A stretch of DNA of 6,804 nt, taken from an uncultured Paracoccaceae bacterium (GTDB lineage Bacteria; Pseudomonadota; Alphaproteobacteria; Rhodobacterales; Rhodobacteraceae). The position numbers and the translations under genes were made by a program. This document shows positions 1 through 5,916 of the stretch, piece after piece; position 1 is the first letter of the stretch, and every line of letters starts with the position of its first letter. Below the pieces are notes generated by a model. It did not search any database and was not told the origin of the DNA. It saw only the letters and a list, made by a program, of their open reading frames with translations. The DNA is taken from the NCBI GenBank assembly GCA_937916485.1, contig CALFSV010000199.1, positions 1 through 6,804 on the forward strand, given 5' to 3'.

Positions 1-40
1 AGAGGCTACGAGACCACCCTGCCCGTCTCAAGCTCGTTTT

Positions 41-54
41 GTCTGACAGTGCCC
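41..54 (-). repeat. Left copy of a boundary inverted repeat
   Basis: Read on the minus strand, outward from the gene cluster, this is GGGCACTGTCAGAC. It matches the right-hand copy at 6750-6763 (GGGTGCTGTCAGAC) at 12 of 14 positions; both differences are transitions, and the last nine bases are identical. It lies 9 bp beyond the regulator's stop codon. The GG-N-N-CTGT start resembles terminal repeats of IS6-family insertion sequences as I remember them, but no transposase is visible and the window ends about 40 bp away. Chance similarity remains possible. Confidence 0.4.
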
Positions 55-63
55 AGCGTTGGA

Positions 64-792
64 CTAACGGCTCGAAGCCCGCAGCGGGATCGTGACAGGC
101 GCGCGCTCCTCGGCAACCAGCACTGACTTCAACCCGTCCAGTGTAATCTTGTAATGCCGCTCCAGCAGCGTACAGGCGCGGTCAGTTTCCCGTTCAAGGA
201 CTGCATCCAGAATATCCTTATGCTCCCCAGCCGCGCCTTCACGGCGTTGCTTGCTGGGATTGTGGTTCATCGACAGGTTGCGATAGCGAACAGCCTGATC
301 CATCAGGTTCGAACAGAATTCAAGCAACCACGACGATCCGCACCGATCCAGCAACAGCATATGAAACGCCTTGTGGAGATGTTCCCACTTTTCTACAATT
401 TCCCGCTCTTTTCCTTCGGGCAACAACCGGTGCGTGCGGGCCAACCGATGAAAGCTCACCACCAGTTCTTCCTCCCACGCATCGTCCCCGTTCTTCATCG
501 ATTCTCGCAGTGCAAGCGTCTCGAGCCAGATCCGCGTCTTCACAAGTTCATCCAGGTCCGTCATGGAAATTGGAGTAACGCAAAAACCGCGATTGCTACG
601 GCGCGAAACAAGCCCTTCAGATGACAGCCGGTTCAAAGCCTCTCGTACAGGCACAACACCAATCCCGTAGCGTATGGAGATGGCGTCAATCTGCAATTTT
701 TCATCAGGAAATAACTGCCCGTTCAGAATGTCGCGCCGAATTTGGTCATAGGCTTCTTCGGAAAGGTTTCTCGTCTCCGCGGCATTCGCCAT
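64..792 (-). CDS. GntR-family transcriptional regulator, FCD (FadR-type) subfamily
   Basis: This 242-residue protein is a DNA-binding regulator that probably responds to a small organic acid. Residues about 8-75 form the GntR winged helix-turn-helix, with the typical PVREAL recognition stretch at 48-53 and the wing at about 61-73. Residues about 80-222 form the helical FCD ligand domain. His144, His191 and His213 sit where the family's metal-binding histidines lie. The position four residues before His144, usually Asp, is His140 here. The start is supported by a GGAG ribosome site 9 bases upstream, inside the permease gene, and the ATG lies 1 bp after the permease stop. It is the last gene of the transporter operon, so it would be autoregulated if it binds the 3501-3739 region. 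The family assignment is secure; effector and operator are inferred. Confidence 0.93.
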   Translation of the reverse strand: MANAAETRNLSEEAYDQIRRDILNGQLFPDEKLQIDAISIRYGIGVVPVREALNRLSSEGLVSRRSNRGFCVTPISMTDLDELVKTRIWLETLALRESMKNGDDAWEEELVVSFHRLARTHRLLPEGKEREIVEKWEHLHKAFHMLLLDRCGSSWLLEFCSNLMDQAVRYRNLSMNHNPSKQRREGAAGEHKDILDAVLERETDRACTLLERHYKITLDGLKSVLVAEERAPVTIPLRASSR

Positions 793-793
793 A

Positions 794-1654
794 CTACATC
801 ACTCCACCTGGCCTACCCGATTTATTCCAGAACACAAAACGCCGTTCGGCCCAGACCACCGTAAAGTAGAGCGCAAGTCCCAAAAGGCTCAGATAAAGTA
901 TTAGCGCGAAAACACGCGGTGTGTCCAGCTGGCTTGCCGACTGCCGGATAAGAGCGCCAAAGCCCCTGCCCCCACCAAGAAATTCCCCCGTGATCGCCCC
1001 GGCCATCACCCCCACCGAGGCAATCTTGAGGCCCGTAAAGATATACGGCAGGCCGGTCAGCAGCTTGAGCCTGATCAGTGTTTGCATGCGGGATGCCCCC
1101 ATTGACTTGAACAGCATACGTTCGTTTTCTGAGGCTGCTTGAAGCCCTGCGGCGGTTGCGACCACAATAGGAAATGTCGCGATAAATGCCGCCAGCGCCA
1201 CTTTAGAACTGATATCGAATCCAAGCCAAGCAATGAAAAGCGGTGCGAAGGCCACCTTGGGCATGGTGTCGATTGCCACCAAATAGGGCAGAACCGCTCG
1301 CTCGCCGAACTTCGTCTCTCCCACCAACACACCCAGTGAAAATCCGATAGCGAGCGCGATCACAAAGCCATAGAATACAGTCAGCGTCGTGGTCCACAAC
1401 GCCTCGAGCATATAGCCTCCGCTGATCAGGTTCGCCCCGACAAATACCAGATCGTCCAGTGTTTCGGCCGGCGTAGGAAGAATGATCGCGGACACCCAGC
1501 CCAAGCGTGTGACGATATCCCAAAGCCCCACGACCGCGACAAACAAAAAGATCATCGCAACACTGCGGGGAATTCGGTCGATAAACGCCTCATGCTCAAC
1601 CCATACGGTATCGCCACCACCCTCCATGGCTACGGCTTGGCTATTGTCGGTCAT
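794..1654 (-). CDS. ABC transporter permease, NitT/TauT (SsuC/TauC-like) family
   Basis: This 286-residue inner-membrane protein forms the channel of a nitrate/sulfonate/taurine-type importer. A hydrophilic N-terminus of about 30 residues is followed by a membrane segment at about 33-50 and further segments at about 88-112, 122-145, 150-170, 205-225 and 247-268, giving the expected six. The MPKVAFAPLF stretch at 131-140 and the cytoplasmic coupling loop at about 171-203 (SENERMLFKSMGAS, then a Leu-Pro) match this permease family. Its ATG overlaps the upstream ATPase stop by four bases (ATGA), which supports the start and suggests translational coupling. Family members carry sulfonates, taurine, nitrate, bicarbonate, pyrimidine precursors or aromatic acids, so the substrate cannot be read from this gene. 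Confidence 0.93.
   Translation of the reverse strand: MTDNSQAVAMEGGGDTVWVEHEAFIDRIPRSVAMIFLFVAVVGLWDIVTRLGWVSAIILPTPAETLDDLVFVGANLISGGYMLEALWTTTLTVFYGFVIALAIGFSLGVLVGETKFGERAVLPYLVAIDTMPKVAFAPLFIAWLGFDISSKVALAAFIATFPIVVATAAGLQAASENERMLFKSMGASRMQTLIRLKLLTGLPYIFTGLKIASVGVMAGAITGEFLGGGRGFGALIRQSASQLDTPRVFALILYLSLLGLALYFTVVWAERRFVFWNKSGRPGGVM
802..805 (-). promoter_or_regulatory. Ribosome binding site of the GntR regulator
   Basis: On the minus strand GGTGGAG precedes the regulator ATG with a 9-base spacer from its GGAG core. It lies within the last codons of the permease gene. The regulator therefore has its own translation start site although it is almost certainly co-transcribed with the transporter. 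Confidence 0.6.
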
Positions 1655-2463
1655 TCGTGCGCATCCTTTCCCAACAAATCCCGAATATGGCCAACCAATT
1701 CGCCAAAACGCTCAGTATTGATCATTTCCAGTGTGCGAGGACGCGGCAGGTCAACTACCACGTCTTCAGAAATTTGGCCGGGCCGCGCCTTCATCACTAG
1801 AATACGGTCCGACATGATAACCGCTTCCGCCAGCGAATGGGTAACCAGAAATGCTGTGGCTCCTCGTTCTAGACAAATGCGTTGCAACTCCATGTTCATG
1901 AAGTCGCGGGTCAGCTCATCCAGCGCAGAAAACGGCTCGTCCAAAAGCAGCATCGCAGGGTCTGAAACCAACATCCGACAAATCGATACTCGCTGCGCCA
2001 TGCCGCCAGACAACTCACCAGGATAGACATTCGCGAAGTCCTTCAGGCCAACCAACTCCAACAAATCCATGGCTTTGTCATGCGCCTGCTTGGCGGCTCC
2101 GCGCCCTTCGCGGATCTCGATCGGCAACACGATGTTCTCCACCGCCGTTTTCCAAGGCAAAAGCGTAGCCTGCTGGAACATCATTCCGATATCTGGCCGA
2201 GGGCCGACGACAGGTCGGCCCTCGAGGACGACACGTCCGGTCGTCGGTGGCATGAGCCCCGCCATGATCTTGAGCAACGTAGACTTACCGCAGCCTGATG
2301 ACCCGATGACAGACACGAACTCACCCTTATTGATGGTAAGATTCACGTTATCGAGCGCGACAAGCCGATTGCGAGCGTAAGTCTTAGAGAGCCGCTCGAT
2401 TTCATAAACCGGCCGCTTTGGCGGTGTGATCGTCGCAGATCTGATGGGTTGGGGCTCCACCAT
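1651..2463 (-). CDS. ABC transporter ATP-binding protein, NitT/TauT (SsuB/TauB-like) family
   Basis: This 270-residue cytoplasmic ATPase powers the importer. All nucleotide-binding motifs are intact: Walker A GSSGCGKS at 54-61, Q-loop glutamine at about 97-98, signature LSGGMAQR at 151-158, Walker B MLLLDE at 171-176, D-loop SALD at 179-182, and the switch histidine His209. The FQQATLLPW stretch at 96-104 is characteristic of taurine/sulfonate/nitrate ATPases. The first about 18 residues, before the core, are variable. Its start lies 5 bp after the binding-protein stop and has only a weak ribosome site, so coupling to upstream translation is likely. It overlaps the permease start by four bases. 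Confidence 0.95.
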   Translation of the reverse strand: MVEPQPIRSATITPPKRPVYEIERLSKTYARNRLVALDNVNLTINKGEFVSVIGSSGCGKSTLLKIMAGLMPPTTGRVVLEGRPVVGPRPDIGMMFQQATLLPWKTAVENIVLPIEIREGRGAAKQAHDKAMDLLELVGLKDFANVYPGELSGGMAQRVSICRMLVSDPAMLLLDEPFSALDELTRDFMNMELQRICLERGATAFLVTHSLAEAVIMSDRILVMKARPGQISEDVVVDLPRPRTLEMINTERFGELVGHIRDLLGKDAHE

Positions 2464-2468
2464 GTCGA

Positions 2469-3500
2469 TCAGGCGTTCCAGCCTGCAACGAACTCGTTCG
2501 AGTAGACTGACGCAAGATCACTAATCGGCTCGGACAACGCGCCAGATGCTACGGCAGAGTCGTGAATCGCTTGCCAATGCTCAGGCGGCTGATATCCGAA
2601 GCCTTCGCCAATAAAGGCATCAGTGGGCGTCATTCGACCGATAACGCCGTCGAACAAAGGCGCTGCATAATCTTGCTCGCCTTCCTGCGGATTACCTGCA
2701 GCGCAATGAGCGAGACAAGTTCCCTTGTTGGCGGGATCAGATGCAAAGCGCGTGCCTCGCACAAGGGCGCGTCCGAATTTGGGAGCAAGATCAGGCATCG
2801 CTGCCATCTGGCTTTCCAGCATCGCGATGCCATTACCGAAAAAGCCCAGGTATTGCTCTGGCGTGATTTCCTTCAATTCGATTCCACGCGAGGCTAGGAT
2901 TGCTGCGTCCGACACAGCGCCCGCATAAGAGCTCACTTCGTCACGCAGGAAAGCAACGGCAGCCGTGCCACCATCGCCCACAGGCAGATAGGTGAAGTCG
3001 GTCCCCGCGGTCATTCCGTAATCGGACATGATCGCGCTGGTAAAGGACACCTCGGCACCGTCCGCCGTGCCCACACCGACAACAGTGCCTGCAAGATCCG
3101 TTGGCGTCTCAAGCCCACTGTCTGCCTTTACCAACAGGCCAAAGACCGACTTGGGGTAGAGGTTGTAGAGAAACTTAACATCCACACCACGGGCTCGCGC
3201 GCCGAGCGTAGGCCCTGGCCCTGGAGCGCCGATGTGAGCCTGTCCGGACGCCATCGCCTGCAACACGGCCGACGATCCGTCGATCGCCTCAAGCATTGGC
3301 GTCAACCCTTCTTCCTCGAAATAACCTTCACCAACAGCCACCCAATAGGGCAGCCACGTCAAAGCCGACGGATTCGGAACAGCAAAGGTGATTGCGGTCT
3401 GCGCCCGCAATATGGACGGCGCGCCGATGCCGGCAGCAGCCAGTCCGCTCAGCGCTACCTTGCCAAATCCTCGGCGGGTAAATCTGGTCTTAATCGTCAT
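2469..3500 (-). CDS. ABC transporter periplasmic substrate-binding protein, NMT1/SsuA/TauA-like, Tat-exported
   Basis: This 343-residue protein is the ligand-capturing part of the importer. It starts with a twin-arginine signal: TRRGFGK at 8-14, a hydrophobic run at 15-29, and a likely cleavage after the Ala of LRA at about residue 33. The mature part has the features of type II binding proteins of this family: LPYWVAVGEGYFEEEGL at 50-66, a GSSAVLQAMASG helix at 75-86, and a GVGTADG loop at 142-148. The only cysteines, Cys262 and Cys266, could form a local disulfide. I chose the ATG at 3500 rather than the in-frame GTG seven codons upstream, because GGGAGG lies 8 bases before it and would lie inside the longer frame. 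It is the first gene of the leftward operon. The ligand is unknown; a small anion is typical. Confidence 0.92.
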   Translation of the reverse strand: MTIKTRFTRRGFGKVALSGLAAAGIGAPSILRAQTAITFAVPNPSALTWLPYWVAVGEGYFEEEGLTPMLEAIDGSSAVLQAMASGQAHIGAPGPGPTLGARARGVDVKFLYNLYPKSVFGLLVKADSGLETPTDLAGTVVGVGTADGAEVSFTSAIMSDYGMTAGTDFTYLPVGDGGTAAVAFLRDEVSSYAGAVSDAAILASRGIELKEITPEQYLGFFGNGIAMLESQMAAMPDLAPKFGRALVRGTRFASDPANKGTCLAHCAAGNPQEGEQDYAAPLFDGVIGRMTPTDAFIGEGFGYQPPEHWQAIHDSAVASGALSEPISDLASVYSNEFVAGWNA

Positions 3501-3508
3501 GTTTTCAT

Positions 3509-3514
3509 CCTCCC
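3509..3514 (-). promoter_or_regulatory. Ribosome binding site that decides the binding-protein start
   Basis: GGGAGG on the minus strand is followed by an 8-base spacer and then ATG at 3500. An upstream in-frame GTG at 3521 would include this site in its coding sequence and has no comparable site of its own. The downstream ATG also places the Tat motif at residues 8-14, the usual distance. Confidence 0.75.
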
Positions 3515-3564
3515 AAGCCACTTCTGGCGTTTATCGTTCAGAGCATCGACCTCCTCGTCGGCTC

Positions 3565-3601
3565 ATTATTCAAACGTTATATGATTCCCTTTCAATGTCA
3601 A
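3565..3601 (-). promoter_or_regulatory. Candidate promoter of the transporter operon
   Basis: Two overlapping readings exist on the minus strand. TTGAAA at 3590-3595 pairs with AATAAT at 3565-3570 across 19 bp. A perfect TTGACA at 3596-3601 lies 14 bp before TATAAC at 3576-3581, which is too short for standard spacing. Either reading would put the leftward copy of TAACGTTTGA at or in the -10 region. Alphaproteobacterial promoters are often weak matches, so the exact element is uncertain. Confidence 0.35.
3570..3579 (-). promoter_or_regulatory. Candidate operator, TAACGTTTGA copy facing the transporter operon
   Basis: On the minus strand this reads TAACGTTTGA, identical to the plus-strand sequence at 3646-3655. 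Each copy points toward its own operon, with about 70 bp to the transporter start codon here. It overlaps the best -10 candidates of the leftward promoter. The core AACGTT is self-complementary, as expected for a dimer-binding site. The binding protein is not shown by the sequence; the GntR regulator of the same operon is the obvious candidate. Confidence 0.45.
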
Positions 3602-3613
3602 AATAATATATTT

Positions 3614-3622
3614 AATGGCATT
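3614..3622. promoter_or_regulatory. Candidate palindromic operator AATGGCATT
   Basis: AATG and CATT form perfect arms around a single central base. A second copy, AATGCCATT, lies at 3707-3715. A weaker relative, AATGTCAAA, lies at 3594-3602, centred 20 bp away, about two helical turns. Short palindromes with an odd centre fit dimeric winged-helix regulators, but no specific match to a known site is claimed. Confidence 0.35.
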
Positions 3623-3645
3623 TATTAAGTTTTAATATCTTGAAC

Positions 3646-3655
3646 TAACGTTTGA
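3646..3655 (+). promoter_or_regulatory. Candidate operator, TAACGTTTGA copy facing the enzyme operon
   Basis: This is the perfect mirror partner of 3570-3579, located 85 bp before the hydrolase start codon. It follows immediately after TTGAAC at 3640-3645, a possible -35 element of the rightward promoter, whose -10 element is poorly defined. A protein bound here would be well placed to block or activate the enzyme operon. Confidence 0.45.
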
Positions 3656-3706
3656 TCTGAGCAATCTTCACCCCATTGTGACTCGCCCTGATGGCGGGAT
3701 TATGCA

Positions 3707-3715
3707 AATGCCATT
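3707..3715. promoter_or_regulatory. Candidate palindromic operator AATGCCATT
   Basis: This is the second copy of the palindrome at 3614-3622. With one neighbouring base it forms a perfect 10-bp inverted match (3706-3715 against 3614-3623). It ends 25 bp before the hydrolase start codon, so it may lie in the leader of the mRNA or near the transcription start. Confidence 0.35.
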
Positions 3716-3725
3716 CGTTTAAAGC

Positions 3726-3732
3726 AGGGAGG
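3726..3732 (+). promoter_or_regulatory. Ribosome binding site of the FAH-family hydrolase
   Basis: AGGGAGG lies 7 bases before the ATG at 3740. This near-ideal site fixes the start of the first gene of the rightward operon. Confidence 0.75.
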
Positions 3733-3739
3733 CTCGACC

Positions 3740-4438
3740 ATGGTTGACTACGCCGTTTCACCGCCGCAGCAGGCTTATCTCGACGTCGCCGGATCAGACA
3801 AAAAATATCCGGTTCGACGCATTTATTGCATCGGGAAGAACTATCTCGATCACATCCGCGAAATGAACGCCGACGAACGCGATCCCCCCGTGATCTTCAT
3901 GAAGCCGTCTGATGCCATCGTGCGCAACGGTGGCGAAATCCCCTACCCAATTTTCACCAAAAACTTCCATTACGAATGCGAACTAGTCGTCGCACTGAAA
4001 TCGGGCGGCTACAACATTTCTGAAGCCGATGCGTCGTCGCATATATTCGGCTACGCGGTCGGACTCGACATGACCCGCCGCGATCACCAGGCCGAAGTAA
4101 TCGCGAAGGGTCTGCCATGGGAGGTCACGAAGGGCTTTGACCATTCTGCACCAGTCGGCCCGATCTCGCCGGTTGAAAAGACAGGCATAATGTCTAACGG
4201 CCATGTCCGCCTCAAAGTCAACGGCAACACTAAACAGGACGACGACATTTCGCTGCTGATCTGGAAGATCGACGAAATCATCTCAAAGCTATCCGAACAG
4301 CACGACTTGACGGAAGGCGACATTATCATGACTGGCACACCGGCAGGTGTGGGAGCTGTCGTAACCGGTGATGTGCTCGATTGCTCGGTTGACGGGTTGG
4401 AGCCTATGCAGGTGCGGATTGGCGCGCCAGCAGCGTGA
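3740..4438 (+). CDS. Fumarylacetoacetate hydrolase family protein, fumarylpyruvate hydrolase-like
   Basis: This 232-residue cytosolic metalloenzyme belongs to the FAH fold family, which cleaves C-C bonds of acylpyruvates or related 2,4-diketo acids, or decarboxylates oxaloacetate-type acids. Visible family hallmarks are RRIYCIGKNYLDH at 26-38 with the likely catalytic His38, FMKP at 53-56, the metal-binding acids Glu79 and Glu81 in YECELVVAL, Asp110 in GLDMTRRD, Lys131 in KGFD, and the closing loop TGTPAGVG at 198-205. The short single-domain form and the N-terminal VRRIYCIGKNY pattern resemble fumarylpyruvate hydrolases of gentisate pathways (NagK-type), but no gentisate dioxygenase is present here. 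It leads the enzyme operon and overlaps the next gene by four bases (GTGA). Family assignment is firm; substrate is inferred. Confidence 0.93.
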   Translation: MVDYAVSPPQQAYLDVAGSDKKYPVRRIYCIGKNYLDHIREMNADERDPPVIFMKPSDAIVRNGGEIPYPIFTKNFHYECELVVALKSGGYNISEADASSHIFGYAVGLDMTRRDHQAEVIAKGLPWEVTKGFDHSAPVGPISPVEKTGIMSNGHVRLKVNGNTKQDDDISLLIWKIDEIISKLSEQHDLTEGDIIMTGTPAGVGAVVTGDVLDCSVDGLEPMQVRIGAPAA

Positions 4439-5052
4439 CACAGGCCTACCGCCTCAGATCACTCGGCACCGCGACTTTGGGAGAAGCTGCGCCTGACGCG
4501 GCTCTTCTCAATGTCCGCCTAGCACCGCTCGCTCCGGGGATGCGAGTAGCAGGCCCCGCGCGAACGGTGCGCTGCGTGCCGGGTGACAATCTCGCTCTGC
4601 ACCTCGCTATTTCTGCGGCCAGTGTAGGAGATGTTCTGGTCGTCGATTACGGCGGGAGCCTTGCCAGCGGACCGTTCGGCGAAATCATGGCGCTAGCCTG
4701 CCAGATGCGAGGTATCGCAGGCATGGTCATCGACGGCGCGGTGCGCGATACAGTACAAATTGCCGCTTTGGGCTTTCCCGTCTTTGCGCGCGGTATAGAC
4801 ATTCGTGGAACGATCAAGCACGACCGCGGCGAAATCGACGCGCCGCTCGAAATTGGCGGCGCACATATCACTAGCGGCGATATGATCGTTGCCGATGCCG
4901 ATGCCGTAATCGTCTTACCCGCGACGACGGTCGCAACAGCCCTCGCAGAAGGCGAGGCACGCCAGGCAAAGGAAGCCCTTATGATGGACCGCTTGCGCGC
5001 AGGCGAGACCACGCTCGAAATACTTGGGTTAAAGACGGAGGACGCGCTATGA
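4435..5052 (+). CDS. RraA/LigK-like aldolase or oxaloacetate decarboxylase
   Basis: This 205-residue protein belongs to the RraA-like fold. Members that are enzymes are divalent-metal-dependent, cleaving 4-hydroxy-4-methyl-2-oxoglutarate or 4-carboxy-4-hydroxy-2-oxoadipate to pyruvate plus an oxo-acid, and also decarboxylate oxaloacetate. The LGTATLGEA start at 10-18, AGPARTV at 39-45, PGDNLALH at 49-56, FGE at 81-83 and VIDGAVRD at 98-105 match the catabolic LigK/ProA-type branch. Arg104 and Asp105 correspond to the substrate and metal residues, and Glu83 to an acidic site residue by spacing. It is a little shorter than the about 228-residue aldolases I recall. The GTG start overlaps the previous stop; the end overlaps the next ATG (ATGA). 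An RNase E-inhibitor role is less likely in this context. Confidence 0.88.
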   Translation: MTQAYRLRSLGTATLGEAAPDAALLNVRLAPLAPGMRVAGPARTVRCVPGDNLALHLAISAASVGDVLVVDYGGSLASGPFGEIMALACQMRGIAGMVIDGAVRDTVQIAALGFPVFARGIDIRGTIKHDRGEIDAPLEIGGAHITSGDMIVADADAVIVLPATTVATALAEGEARQAKEALMMDRLRAGETTLEILGLKTEDAL

Positions 5053-5915
5053 CCACAATCGCAATTATTGGCACAGGCCGGATGGGAACAGCGTTCGCCA
5101 AACGGCTGATCGGAATGGGCCAGCCTGTGACGGTCTGGAACCGCACACTCATCAACACCGACGCAGCAGCCAAAGCAGGTGCAGTCGTCGCACCAGATAT
5201 CCGCACGGCCACCGCCGCCAACATCATCCTCATCTCCCTCACCAATGCCGCCGCCGTTGAAGCGGTCACCACCGATCTGATCGCGGCGGGCATTTCGGGC
5301 AAACTCGTCGTCGATCTCTCGACCCTCTTGCCCGACGAGACCGAAACAATCGCCAAACGGATCGTCGACGCTGGCGCCGATTTTGTCGATTGTCCAGTGG
5401 GCGGCACGGTTGGCCCCGCCCTCAAAGGTATGCTCCTTGGGATGGCAGGCGGCACAGCCGAAGCTTTCGCACGTGCGAAACCCGCCCTCGATCACCTCTG
5501 TAAGCGCGTTGAGCTTTTGGGCCCCGCAGGCTCTGGCGCCCGCATGAAACTGGCGGTCAACCTGCCCCTCGCTCTCTATTGGCAGACCCTAGCCGAAGCG
5601 CTGGCGATGCTCGACGGCTCGGGCATTTCCCCCGATGTCGCAATTTCGCTCATCGCCGACAGTTCCGCAGGGCCTGCCGTGCTCAAGAACCGCGCTCAGG
5701 TTGTGACCGATACGCTAGACGGCACTGACCAACCCGGCACCTTCGACATCGCAGGGCTAGCAAAGGATCTGGACCTCGCGCTGCAACAAGGCGCGCTGTC
5801 CGGTCACGCCATGCCGTTCTCCGAGGTAGCCCGCAAAAGCTATGCCCGAGCGCTCGACGCAGGTCTCGGTCACTTCGACGGAGCTAGTCTGACCCGCTAC
5901 CTGCTCGGAAAATGA
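5049..5915 (+). CDS. NAD(P)-dependent beta-hydroxyacid dehydrogenase (3-hydroxyisobutyrate dehydrogenase family)
   Basis: This 288-residue cytosolic oxidoreductase interconverts a beta-hydroxyacid and its semialdehyde or oxo-acid. Residues about 1-165 form the Rossmann domain with IIGTGRMG at 6-13 and VWNRT at 29-33. An Arg after the second strand (Arg32) favours NADP but is not decisive. Family signatures follow: DLSTLLP at 89-95, the substrate-binding DCPVGGTVGPALKG at 114-127, the catalytic Lys167 with Asn171 in the GSGARMKLAVN segment, and KDLDLA at 239-244. The C-terminal helical domain spans about 166-288, normal for the family. Relatives include 3-hydroxyisobutyrate dehydrogenase, tartronate semialdehyde reductase, threonate dehydrogenase and 2-(hydroxymethyl)glutarate dehydrogenase, and the sequence does not separate these by eye. 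The start overlaps the aldolase stop by four bases. Confidence 0.9.
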   Translation: MTTIAIIGTGRMGTAFAKRLIGMGQPVTVWNRTLINTDAAAKAGAVVAPDIRTATAANIILISLTNAAAVEAVTTDLIAAGISGKLVVDLSTLLPDETETIAKRIVDAGADFVDCPVGGTVGPALKGMLLGMAGGTAEAFARAKPALDHLCKRVELLGPAGSGARMKLAVNLPLALYWQTLAEALAMLDGSGISPDVAISLIADSSAGPAVLKNRAQVVTDTLDGTDQPGTFDIAGLAKDLDLALQQGALSGHAMPFSEVARKSYARALDAGLGHFDGASLTRYLLGK

Positions 5916-5916
5916 T

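Larger units (their letters stand above)
3501..3739. promoter_or_regulatory. Shared divergent control region of the two operons
   Basis: This 239-bp spacer separates the start codons of the leftward transporter operon and the rightward enzyme operon. Its centre, about 3565-3660, is much richer in A and T than the flanking coding DNA. It holds two interleaved pairs of repeated motifs, TAACGTTTGA at 3570-3579 and 3646-3655, and AATGSCATT at 3614-3622 and 3707-3715. Promoters for both directions must lie here because neither operon has another internal gap. No RNA gene or small coding frame with a credible ribosome site is apparent. Confidence 0.8.

Noticed and set aside
10..29. Possible terminator hairpin (GAGAC with GTCTC) after the GntR gene
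   Set aside because: The stem is only 5 bp with a 10-base loop, and no T-run follows on the minus strand, so it does not support an intrinsic terminator.
1592..2026. A 144-codon plus-strand open frame across the permease and ATPase genes
   Set aside because: The opposite strand carries intact ATPase motifs over the same stretch, and the frame has no family signature.
3501..3521. Seven-codon N-terminal extension of the binding protein from a GTG at 3521
   Set aside because: The extension covers the strong GGGAGG ribosome site and pushes the twin-arginine motif further from the N-terminus; the ATG at 3500 explains both better.
3684..3696. Small hairpin CGCC-N5-GGCG in the leader of the enzyme operon
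   Set aside because: A 4-bp stem is expected by chance in GC-rich DNA, and no riboswitch or attenuator structure is built around it.
4647..5495. A 282-codon open frame on the minus strand overlapping the aldolase and dehydrogenase genes
   Set aside because: It is antisense to two well-supported enzymes, has no recognisable domain or ribosome site, and its Ala/Arg/Ser/Cys-rich makeup is typical of a frame opened by GC-rich codon bias.
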